From an uncultured Verrucomicrobiales bacterium (GTDB lineage Bacteria > Verrucomicrobiota > Verrucomicrobiia > Verrucomicrobiales > Akkermansiaceae): DNA of 64,000 bases. A program made the translations under genes and the position numbers. Shown here one piece after another: positions 31,850 to 41,000 of this stretch (position 1 is the stretch's first letter; the number at the start of each line of letters is the position of its first letter). The DNA lies in contig CALDZJ010000035.1 in the NCBI GenBank assembly GCA_937944055.1, positions 1-64,000 of the forward strand, given 5' to 3'. Under the pieces are notes generated by a model that ran no database searches, was not told the origin of the DNA, and worked only from the letters and a program-made list of their open reading frames with translations.

Positions 31850-32111
31850 TAGGGGTTTATCGGGGATTGTTAGAACAGCTTAGGAACTAGTAGAGAGGAA
31901 GTCAATCGACAAGCCGCATGCCTTACGAGTGTGCTGCGAAATCACGAATTTTGATATTTTTGAGGGAGTCTCTAATCTGCCAACGAATGACTGCTTCCTT
32001 GACTGATAAGCTCGAAGAATTCGTCAAGGGACTGGTTCAAAACGGCCGCGATTGCTCTGCGGGTGGCCTGATCCCGGGAAATTGGACAATTCAAAAAAAA
32101 CGAGATTGGGT

Positions 32112-32129
32112 GTCACGAGAATACGTGAC
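32112..32129. promoter_or_regulatory. Dyad operator GTCACG-N6-CGTGAC upstream of the sulfatase
   Basis: Perfect 6-bp arms around AGAATA, ending 37 bases before the sulfatase start. The same arms with the similar spacer ATAATA occur at 35565-35582 before another gene of this locus. Conserved sequence, symmetry and position point to a regulator binding site. The rest of the 31850-32166 gap shows no gene I would support. Confidence 0.65.
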
Positions 32130-32166
32130 GTGCAGTGGCGCGCGCAGTGACTAAGCTTGAGGCATC

Positions 32167-33645
32167 GTGATTCGGAAATTTAGGGGGATTTTAAGTATTG
32201 GAGTGCTGCTTTGTGGCTTATTGGGGGCGAAGGAGAAGAATGTGCTCATTTTTTTTATTGATGATTTGCGGCCTGACTTAGGGTGTTATGGAGAGAAGGG
32301 GGTGAAGAGTCCTCATATTGATGCTTTAGCCTCTGAGGGGGTGCTATTCGAGCGGGCCTACTGTCAACAGGCGATCTGTGCGCCTTCTCGGATTAGCATG
32401 CTCTCGGGGCTCTATCCTGATACGAGTGGGATCGATGATTTGTGGACTCCGCTGCGTAAGGCTTTGCCGGAGGTGATAAGCCTACCGCGCTATTTTAAGG
32501 AACGGGGCTATGTTACGGCCTCATTTGGGAAGGTTTACCATCATCGGCGTGATGATAAGGAATACTGGACGGAGTATCCGCCGCGGCCGGGGAAATTATA
32601 TGCTTCTGAGGAGGTCTTGGTATCGATGGAGCGGCGGAAGAAAGCGGCCCGCAAAAAGGGGCTTTCGCGTTTGGAAATCTCTGCGGCAAGTAAGGGCCCG
32701 GCGGTGGAAGTCGGTGAGGTGGATGATGAGGTCTATCAGGATGGGGCCGTGGCGGTGCAGGCGATCGAGTCGTTAAGGCGTCATCAGAAACAGGATGCGA
32801 AAAAGCCTTTCTTTATGTGTGTGGGATTTGCGAAGCCGCATTTGCCCTTCGCGGCGCCCAAGAGGTATTGGGATCTTTACGAGCCAAGCGATTTTTCAGT
32901 GCCACCGCGCGTCCTCCCTGAAGGAGCCCCGAAGATCGCTTTTACGAATTGGAATGAGCTGAGATCTTATCAGGGAGTCCCTGCGAAAGGGCCGCTGAGT
33001 GATGAACTCACGCGGGAACTTCAGCATGGTTATGCGGCCTGTGTTTCCTATGCGGATGCGCAGGTGGGGAGGGTGCTTGCAGAGCTAGATCAGCTTGGTC
33101 TGCGGGATGAGACGATCATTCTTCTCTGGGGTGATCATGGCTATAAATTAGGGGAGTATGGCCTGTGGTGTAAGCATACGAATTTGGAGTTAGATACGAG
33201 GGTTCCTTTTTTAGTGGCGGCACCGGGTTTCGAGAAGAGTCAGGGGAGGCGGACGCGGGCTCTTGTGGAAATGGTCGATGTGTTTCCCACTTTAGCAAAG
33301 CTGACGGGAGGCGCGCTGCCAGCGGCTTGTGAGGGCATGAGCCTGGAGCCGATCTTAGCTGATCCGGAGAAAAAGTTGCGGGACTTTGCGCTGAGTCGAT
33401 ATCCGCGAGGATCGCGGGTGGGTTATAGCATGCGGACGGAGCGCTGGCGCTACACCGAGTGGGTGGATGTGAAGGCTCAAAAAATCGTTTCTCGTGAACT
33501 TTACGATCATGGGGAGAGTCAAGTTGCGCTGCGTAATCTTGCGAAAGATGAGGTGCAGCGCGAACGGGTTGCGCAATTTTCGCGACAACTAAGCTCGCTC
33601 AAGCGGGTGGCGGAAAGTCAGATCAAAACCAAGAATAAAAAATGA
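32167..33645 (+). CDS. Sulfatase, iduronate-2-sulfatase-like
   Basis: A 492-residue exported sulfatase. It starts at GTG 32167 after a GAGG stretch and has a signal peptide (to about LLGA). NVLIFFIDDLRPDLGC binds the metal (Asp32, Asp33). The formylglycine signature CAPSRISMLSGLYP begins at Cys71; the Cys type needs a maturation enzyme (FGE or anSME) not seen here. KPFFMCVGFAKPHLPF and WGDHGYKLGEYGLWCKHT are as in the iduronate-2-sulfatase group. It would remove sulfate from a polysaccharide. It overlaps the GH10 gene by four bases (ATGA) and has a dyad operator upstream, so the two are likely induced together. Confidence 0.93.
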   Translation: MIRKFRGILSIGVLLCGLLGAKEKNVLIFFIDDLRPDLGCYGEKGVKSPHIDALASEGVLFERAYCQQAICAPSRISMLSGLYPDTSGIDDLWTPLRKALPEVISLPRYFKERGYVTASFGKVYHHRRDDKEYWTEYPPRPGKLYASEEVLVSMERRKKAARKKGLSRLEISAASKGPAVEVGEVDDEVYQDGAVAVQAIESLRRHQKQDAKKPFFMCVGFAKPHLPFAAPKRYWDLYEPSDFSVPPRVLPEGAPKIAFTNWNELRSYQGVPAKGPLSDELTRELQHGYAACVSYADAQVGRVLAELDQLGLRDETIILLWGDHGYKLGEYGLWCKHTNLELDTRVPFLVAAPGFEKSQGRRTRALVEMVDVFPTLAKLTGGALPAACEGMSLEPILADPEKKLRDFALSRYPRGSRVGYSMRTERWRYTEWVDVKAQKIVSRELYDHGESQVALRNLAKDEVQRERVAQFSRQLSSLKRVAESQIKTKNKK

Positions 33646-35540
33646 TGAGAGTGTGTCAAAAAAGGAAGTTGAAGGTGCTTATGACAAAGGGAGTAGCGCT
33701 GGCGCTTTTGATGTGTGGGGGAGTGGGGCGAGCCTATGGGGTAGAGGCGATTGAGCCACCGGCTGGAGGGATAGATCTTGTGGATTTTTCACAAGAGGGG
33801 GAGCTCCGAGTGCGGAAAAGGGCGGGTGAGTTACGCCGGCAATGGGTCGAGGTGAAGGGCATGCCCTTTCAAGAGGCCCATCAGGTGGAGCTCCTGAAAG
33901 TGCCGAAGGAGTCCAAGGACTTACAGTTGGTGATGCCCTTTGAGAAGGGCTTTAAGAAAGGGGAGTCGATTTTACTTTCGTTTTGGGTCCGTCGGCCGAA
34001 ATCAGCGGGGGAGCCAGGCCCTGCGAGTCTGTATGTGCAGGCCGGGCCGGGGAAGAAGCGCTTTGAGTTTAAGTTCTCGCCTTTCCGTAAGTGGGAGCAG
34101 CATGTGCGTGCTTTCAAGGCCGCCGCTGATTTTGATCTAAAAAAAGGGAATCTCAGCCTTCATCTGGGATCGGCTGAGCCGGTGATCGAGATCGCAGACT
34201 TACGCGTGATTAATTACGGGGCTGAAGTGAAAGTGGCAGATTTGCCAAAGTCAAAAGTGACCTACAAGGGACGTGATCCGAAGGCGGCGTGGCGGAAGGA
34301 AGCGCTGGCCCGGATTGAAGAAATCCGGAAAGCCGAGCTGGTGGTGAAAGTCTTAGATGCGGATGGTAAGCCCATCGAGAATGCTGAGGTGAAGGTAGAG
34401 ATGAAGCGGCATGCGTTTCGATTTGGAAATACGGTGGATGCCCATCTTTTAGGGGCTGAGGAAAAAGACTTTCCTTATATGAAAACTCGGAATGGTGAGA
34501 AGTATCTCACCACTTGGGAGGAGGCGCAGAAATACCGCGAAATCGTGAAGAGATACTTTAATGCGGTGACCTTTGAGAGCGAGTTCCGCCCTCATGTGTG
34601 GAAGAAGCAGACGAGTGGAAGTGCTGCCGGAAAGAAAAAACTTAAGCTGCTCATGAACTCGGCAATTCCTTGGCTACTCGAGAATGATATTGGAGTCCGC
34701 GGGCATTACCTCTCTTGGGGGGCAATGGATTTTAATGCGATTGAGAAAGTCTATGTGGGGGATCCCAAAGCGCACCGCGCATGGTTGTGGAATCATATGG
34801 CGGATGTCTTAGCAAAGACCGATGGGGTGGTGACCGAGTGGGATACCATCAATCACATCGTGGCTTGGGGAAAGCACACCTATGAGAAAGAGTATGGAGG
34901 GATGGAGATTTTGGCAGAAATTATGGCGGAGGCGCGAAGGCTCGCTCCAAAAACGACTCATGCCATCAATGAGGGGAAGATCTTACCGGAAGGTTATAAA
35001 AGGGAGCCTTACAAGCGGGTGATCCGCTTCCTTAATGAACAGGGGCAGGCGCCGGATACGGTCGGGTTTATGGCTCATTTCGCCCTGACCTCACTCACTC
35101 CGCCGGAGGAGTTATTGGCGGTCTATGATGATTTTTCTAAGATTGCGCCGAATTTGCAGTTAAGTGAATTCGATGTGGAGGCCGGTGATGATGAACAATT
35201 GCAGGCAGACTACTATCGAGATGTTATGATTGCGACCTTTAGCCATCCGAACCTCAATGCGATCGTGCAGTGGGGTTTTTGGGAAAATGCTCATTGGAAG
35301 CCCCATGCGGCACTCTGGCGGAAGGATTGGACGTTGAAGCCAGCGGGGCAAGTCTTTGTGGACCTTGTGAGCAAGCAGTGGTGGACGGATGAGACGATCC
35401 AAAGTGATGCGCAAGGCAGGGGAGCTCTGCGTGGATACCTCGGAGACTATGAGGTGAGCTTGCGATATGACGGAAAAAAAGTGAGCGAAACGGTCCGCTT
35501 AAATCGTGCTGGAGCTGAGGTAATTCTCCGGCTAGAGTAG
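33642..35540 (+). CDS. GH10-family protein with His in place of the usual acid/base Glu
   Basis: A 632-residue exported protein. The signal region includes VALALLMCGGVGRAYG, and an alternative start at 33681 (MTKGVAL) would give a more compact signal peptide. A carbohydrate-binding-like beta domain (about 45-190) precedes a GH10 barrel (about 225-595): HAFRFGNTVD, FNAVTFESEF, VRGHYLSWGA, the nucleophile Glu509 in LQLSEFDVEAG, and IVQWGFWENAHW. Where xylanases have WD.VNE, this protein has WDTINH (His405). It could have changed mechanism, be a binding protein, or use another residue. Coupled to the sulfatase by ATGA overlap, which suggests a sulfated xylose-containing glycan (inference). Confidence 0.85.
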   Translation: MMRVCQKRKLKVLMTKGVALALLMCGGVGRAYGVEAIEPPAGGIDLVDFSQEGELRVRKRAGELRRQWVEVKGMPFQEAHQVELLKVPKESKDLQLVMPFEKGFKKGESILLSFWVRRPKSAGEPGPASLYVQAGPGKKRFEFKFSPFRKWEQHVRAFKAAADFDLKKGNLSLHLGSAEPVIEIADLRVINYGAEVKVADLPKSKVTYKGRDPKAAWRKEALARIEEIRKAELVVKVLDADGKPIENAEVKVEMKRHAFRFGNTVDAHLLGAEEKDFPYMKTRNGEKYLTTWEEAQKYREIVKRYFNAVTFESEFRPHVWKKQTSGSAAGKKKLKLLMNSAIPWLLENDIGVRGHYLSWGAMDFNAIEKVYVGDPKAHRAWLWNHMADVLAKTDGVVTEWDTINHIVAWGKHTYEKEYGGMEILAEIMAEARRLAPKTTHAINEGKILPEGYKREPYKRVIRFLNEQGQAPDTVGFMAHFALTSLTPPEELLAVYDDFSKIAPNLQLSEFDVEAGDDEQLQADYYRDVMIATFSHPNLNAIVQWGFWENAHWKPHAALWRKDWTLKPAGQVFVDLVSKQWWTDETIQSDAQGRGALRGYLGDYEVSLRYDGKKVSETVRLNRAGAEVILRLE

Positions 35541-35561
35541 TGGGTAAGACTCGGGTATCGG

Positions 35562-35585
35562 CTTGTCACGATAATACGTGACAAG
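35562..35585. promoter_or_regulatory. Extended dyad operator upstream of the beta-strand-repeat gene
   Basis: The arms CTTGTCACG and CGTGACAAG are perfect over nine bases around ATAATA. The core equals the site before the sulfatase. It lies 86 bases before the ATG at 35672 and 21 bases after the GH10 stop. As RNA it could also form a 9-bp hairpin, but no T-run follows. A TATAAA box at 35654-35659 is a possible -10 that would give a very short leader. Confidence 0.7.
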
Positions 35586-35671
35586 ACAATTCCCGACAGC
35601 GTCCTTACCTTAGTAATGTAAAAACAGATTTAGGCTGTCCCCCTTCTCTTTAATATAAAACCGCACATTGT

Positions 35672-37981
35672 ATGAAATTCCCGTTCTTTAAAACTATCGT
35701 TAGTCTTGCTGGGCTAGCCTCGCTCAGCTGCATGAGTGTATCGGCCCAGATTATTTACTCCGAAGATACTGACCTCTCGCTGAAGCTGAGCCGCACGGAT
35801 AATGCGACGATCAGTAGTAATGGCCCTAATGAGACTGCTAATCCGGTTGGTAAAAGTGGTGCCGGAAGTGGCTTTGACCGCGCCGCAGTCTTCGTATTTC
35901 AAATTCCTGATTTAGGGGCTATGGATAACCCTTTCGGGTCAGCCTCGCTTGGGCTCTTTCTGTTTCAGGATACCGCAGATGCCGCAGTCAATGGCGATCT
36001 CTACGGTCTAGGACGCCGTGCTTCTTCAGAAGTGCTTCTTGATGATTATTATGGCCGGGAGGCCGCGGCTGATCCGACTGATGCGACTTTAATTCAGGAT
36101 AATTTTTTAACGGCGGGAGGGTCTCCTGTGAATGCCCTGACAGCAACTTCATCTGAAGGTTCTCAGGCGCTCGCTGATTATCTGAACGCCCAATATGAGG
36201 GTGGGGCAGGGATCGGCCAGTATGTCTTTTTAAGGGTGAATACGGATGCTGATACGACGCGTCGATGGAACTTCACTTCTGTGAATGGTGCGAATGGTGA
36301 TCTTTCAATGACTCCTCAATTGAGTTTCTTAGTGGCTAGTGATCCTGTCGATACGATTCAAGTCGAGACTGCCGCCGATGGTAGTGGAACTTTGATCGCC
36401 GATCAGACCTTGATCGCGGGTGAGTCTCTCACGGCTTATGCGATCGGTCGCAGTGCGGATGGGGCATTTATTGATAATGTGCCGGTCTCTTGGTCATTGG
36501 CTGGTGTTACGGGAGATGTCGTGGCTGGCGATCTTGCCGTGTCGCCGGATGGCTTGAGCGCGACTTTTCAGGCAGCTGCGCCTGGAGCGGGTGAGATTAC
36601 GGTTCAAGGAAATGCCGCCACCTTAGTCGGCTCGGGAGTGATCACGGTCGAGCAAGGACCTGCCGTGGAAGTGACGGTGGAAACTGACGCAGACGGTTTC
36701 GGGGTTCCGCTTGAGGAGCGTTTCATCATCGTGGATCAGACCTTGAGTCTCTTTGCGATTAGCCGCGATGCAGGAGGGAATTTTATCGAGACGATACCAG
36801 CCACTTGGAGCTTGGTGGATGCCGAGGGAGATATTGTTGCGGGTGATTTGGTCCCTGCTGGGGATGGCTCAAATGCGGTCTTCACGGGTAACATGATGGG
36901 GACGACTCGTATCCGTGCTTCCGTGGCAGGTCTGGAGTCAGTTGATTCGGGCATTGTGACCGTTGCAGAGCTGGTCAACCGTTGGGATGACGGTGGCCGC
37001 TTTACTGACTTAGGCATCGCCGAAAACTGGTTCGCAGACACGGAGCCGCTCTTTGATAACACCACCGATCTGATCTTCCATAACTCGGTGACGAGCCGCC
37101 TGAATCCATATTTGGGGCAAGATCGCACCATTCGCTCACTTAACTATGATGCCGATGCTGACTTATTCTTCAATATTGGCCTCACCGTGAATGGGACGTC
37201 GGGTGCTGCGAGTTTAACCTTTGATACAGATTCCGAGACGGAGCCTGCGGAGATTAATATTGATGCCGATTCTACGGGCACTTTCCGCCTCGGGCGAGTG
37301 GTCGCACCTGACTTGAACGAGTATGGCTCGATCATTTTGGCTGACGATCTCTTGATCACTCACGATGGTTCCGGGACCTTGAACATTGATGGTGATATCA
37401 CCGAGCTAGATGGCTCGCGCGGAGTGACGAAGGCTGGCTTCGGGACCGTTCTGATGACAGGGACGAATTCTTATACCGGTGATACTACCGTGACTGGGGG
37501 AGTGCTTTCTGTAAATGGGATGTCTCTCTCAGACAGCGGGGCACTGGTGATTGATGGCGGTATGGTTGAAGTGCAGGGCGATGAGATTGTCGCGGAGCTC
37601 TTCATCGGTGGAGTAAGATTGGCTCCGGGAGTTTACGGGAGCAGCTTCTCAGCAGCGCCGCTCGAGAATCAGGATGACATTAGCTTTACCGGAAACGGAA
37701 CGATCACGGTCATGGCGCCGCCTTCTACCGGTGTTCCAGAGATCACCAACATCAGCTTCGATGGTCAGAATTTCACGCTTACGTGGACTTCGAGCCCGGG
37801 TGAAATTTTCAACTTATTCTACTCGCTAGACTTGGTTGATTTCAGCATGGGAGCTGAGTTTGGCATTGAGTTAGATGATGGAATTATCGCCGGTGATGGG
37901 AATAGCACGGAAGCGATCGTGCCGATGAGTTTCTTAGGCCCAGATGTCCGAAAGGCTTTCTTCCGAGTGGTCCGCGAATAA
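35672..37981 (+). CDS. Secreted protein with DLYGLGRR module, Ig-like repeats and beta-strand repeat
   Basis: A 769-residue exported protein with a signal peptide (to SVSAQ). Residues about 25-230 hold the module marked by AVFVFQIPDLG, DLYGLGRRASSEVLLDDYYG and YVFLRVNTD that recurs in two genes downstream. Two Ig-like (Big-type) units follow (about 232-435; each opens VETAADGSG / VETDADGFG and contains WSLAG / WSLVDA). Then comes an autotransporter-associated beta-strand repeat (GTVLMTGTNSYTGDTTVTGG, about 590-610) and a short C-terminal beta module ending KAFFRVVRE. No outer-membrane barrel is present, so this is not a classical autotransporter. Probably surface-exposed. Its own promoter region carries the dyad operator shared with the sulfatase. 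Confidence 0.82.
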   Translation: MKFPFFKTIVSLAGLASLSCMSVSAQIIYSEDTDLSLKLSRTDNATISSNGPNETANPVGKSGAGSGFDRAAVFVFQIPDLGAMDNPFGSASLGLFLFQDTADAAVNGDLYGLGRRASSEVLLDDYYGREAAADPTDATLIQDNFLTAGGSPVNALTATSSEGSQALADYLNAQYEGGAGIGQYVFLRVNTDADTTRRWNFTSVNGANGDLSMTPQLSFLVASDPVDTIQVETAADGSGTLIADQTLIAGESLTAYAIGRSADGAFIDNVPVSWSLAGVTGDVVAGDLAVSPDGLSATFQAAAPGAGEITVQGNAATLVGSGVITVEQGPAVEVTVETDADGFGVPLEERFIIVDQTLSLFAISRDAGGNFIETIPATWSLVDAEGDIVAGDLVPAGDGSNAVFTGNMMGTTRIRASVAGLESVDSGIVTVAELVNRWDDGGRFTDLGIAENWFADTEPLFDNTTDLIFHNSVTSRLNPYLGQDRTIRSLNYDADADLFFNIGLTVNGTSGAASLTFDTDSETEPAEINIDADSTGTFRLGRVVAPDLNEYGSIILADDLLITHDGSGTLNIDGDITELDGSRGVTKAGFGTVLMTGTNSYTGDTTVTGGVLSVNGMSLSDSGALVIDGGMVEVQGDEIVAELFIGGVRLAPGVYGSSFSAAPLENQDDISFTGNGTITVMAPPSTGVPEITNISFDGQNFTLTWTSSPGEIFNLFYSLDLVDFSMGAEFGIELDDGIIAGDGNSTEAIVPMSFLGPDVRKAFFRVVRE

Positions 37982-38048
37982 TTTCAGAGTTTGATAAATC
38001 GCGCCGAGGTTTAAGATGCTAGGCTTGAGCTTCACACGCATTGATCAA

Positions 38049-41000
38049 ATGAAATTTCCACTCGTTCATGGCCTATTGATAGCCCTGCCTCTCGTGAGTG
38101 AGGCAGGGTTACTTATTAATGAACTCTCAGCGGCTCACTCGGATCACCTTCTCGTCCGCGAAGCGGGGGAGTATCCTCGGGTGGGAAATACTCTTCCTTG
38201 GCGTCGTGCGGATTATGATGATTCGGGGTGGAGGTCTGGAGATGGGCCTTTTGGTTCGGGGGTTTCTGGTCTCGCGCTTGGTACGGATGTGACGGCGGAG
38301 GTGCAAGGGAGCACGCCCACGCTCTACCTGAGAAAGAGCTTCAACGTTTCGGCTGCTAGTGCGGCGAGTAATGCCACCTTACAGCTGGAAGTCAGTTATG
38401 ATGATGGCTTCATCGCCTTTCTAAATGGAGTGGAGGTGGCTCGTCGGGGAATGGGCTTTGAGGGGATGTTCGCCTACCATGATCAAGTCGCTTATAGCAC
38501 GCATAGTCCCTCGTCACCCATTACGCTGGATCTTGGGGTGGCGAGTTCCCTCTTGCAGAGTGGTGATAATTTGCTCTGCGTGCAGGTCCACAATCAAACG
38601 GCCTCGCGCTCTGGTGATCTCTATCTCGATGCGAATTTAAAGCTTTCGAGCGGTGCGACTCTCGTGACTGGTGACAGCGCTTGGAAATACTTCGCCGGGC
38701 GGGCGGCCCCTTCCGGAGGTTTGTTGGATTATGGCTTACTGGAGGCTGGGGTGAGTGAGGGGCCGGATGTGAGCTGGGGTGCCATCTCCTTTGATGACTC
38801 GACCTGGCTCACGGGGAACGGGCCGGTGGGCTTTGATGCGAGCAGCCCGGCCGATTACGTGTTAGGAACAGACCTCCTTTCTCAAATGAGAAACGTGACG
38901 CCCTCAGTCTATATTCGGCATAATTTTGAGGTCTCGCAGGCCGAGGCTGATTCAGCCTTTCCGCTCTCTCTGAAGGTCGACTTTGATGATGGCCTAATCG
39001 TTTATTTGAATGGATTTGAAATTTACCGCGATAATGTTGGGGCGGCCGGAGTGGTCACGGGGCATGGGGTGTCTGCCGATGGTAATCACCCCGCAAGTGG
39101 TGATAATGGGAGCACCCTTGATCGTTCCGTAAGACTCAACTTGGCGGCAGCTCGTGAGCTTTTAGTGGCTGGGGATAATGTCATCGGTATCCAATTGCAT
39201 AATGCCTCAGCGGGAAGTTCTGACTTGATTGGAGAGGTCACGCTGGAGAGCACTGGAGCGAGCGCTCGGACCCTTGTTTCTCCGACTGATCCCTTGCGAT
39301 ATTTTGTGGGAGTTGAGGAGCCTGCTCCCTTTGTGGGGGAGGATGATTTAGGGCCGATTGAAGAGCCTCTGGACTCCGAGAATGACTGGATTGAAATTTA
39401 TAATCCTGATGATTTTCCGGTTTCTTTATCTGGCTGGTTTTTGAGTGATGATCCCTCCGATGTCCAGAAATGGACCTTCCCGGCAGATGCCGTGATCCCA
39501 GCGCAGGCTTACTACGTTGTGATGGCAAGCGGGCTGAGTCTGAGTCCGAGCCGAGACGGGACGAGCTTTGCGCACAGTAATTTTAAGTTATCGGCGGGGG
39601 GTGATCATGTCATTTTGACGCGACCTGACGGGAGCGTGGTCGATCAATTAGAGTCCGAGTATCCGCCACAGACTTGGCGCTACACCTACGGAAGGCAGGC
39701 GGATGGAAGCTGGGGTTACTTATCACTGGGGACCCCGGGAGGGGCAAATATCGGACCAGCCCTCGAGGTGGCTCCCGCACTCCCGCAACCGAATCTCGCC
39801 GGAGGATTTTATGCCACGGGCCAAAGCATCTCACTCACATCGACTAGCCCCGGTGCGAGTATCCGCTTCACGACCGATGGGAGAGATCCCTTGGAAGGTG
39901 AACTCTACACGGGGCCGATTTTCATCAATGAGAATACCGTGATTCGGGCGAGGTCATTTGCGCCGGGTTCTATTCCCTCGGCGGTCATCACGCACACATA
40001 TCTGATCAATCAGGGGGCCGCTTTTCAAAGTCTCCCCGCTATGATCCTGAGCGGTGATCCCGAGAAGACCTTTTATGGGCCGAATACGGCGGGAGGTCCG
40101 GAGAAGGGGGAGGGGATTTTTGCGATCAATGGAGGCAGCTACGCAAGTGGCAGCTGGAAGACCGAGGGCGAGAATCTCGCCTTTAACAATGCGGCAGGCA
40201 GCGGCCGCGCCAATGAAAAATACGGCGCGTTGGAGTATTTGCCCCTGAGCGGGGAGGCTCTTCGCAGCGAGCTGGGTATGCGAGTGGCCGGAAGTGGCCA
40301 TACCCGCGTGAGATTAAGAATCACGGATTCGATGGAGGACCCCTTCACCTCAAATTCTACGTCATCGACGAAGTTTCAGAAGCCCTCGCTCAATATCTTC
40401 TTCCGTCCGGAGTTCGGGGATCGTCCGATCAATTACCCATTTTTCGGGAGTCAGACCGTGACGGAGTTCGATAGCCTGCGCGTCCGGGCTGGGAAGAACG
40501 ATTGGTATAATCCCTTCATTAAAGATGAGCTAATGAGGCGTCTTTTTATCAATACCGGACAGATGGGGAGCTACGGAGCAATTCATACTCTCTGGATCAA
40601 TGGGATCTATAAGGGCTATTATAATAGTGCGGAGCGGGTCCGCGAGGGCTTCATGCAATCGCACTATAATAGTAAGGCCGCTTGGGATGTGCAGCAGGTG
40701 AATTCTTTTTCGAGTGGTGATCCGATCAATTGGAATAAGATGATGACTTATCTGAGGACGGCGGATCTGACGACGGTGGAGGGCTATGCGGGGGTTCTTG
40801 ATTACCTCGATGTCGATAACTACATCGACTATATTTTGGTCAATGCCTATGCCGCGATGGGAGACTGGCCTCATAATAATTGGATCGCGGCAAGGGAGCG
40901 GACTTCGCTCGGGCGTTGGCGATTTTATGTCTGGGATGCTGAGGGCTCGTTTGGGTTTTCAGGACGGAGCACCAGTACGAACACCTTCACGGAGCAGCTG

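Noticed and set aside
31918-32154. Small gene between the zinc-ribbon gene and the sulfatase
   Set aside because: The 78-codon frame runs through the dyad operator, has no ribosome site and no recognisable domain. A remnant of a regulator cannot be ruled out.
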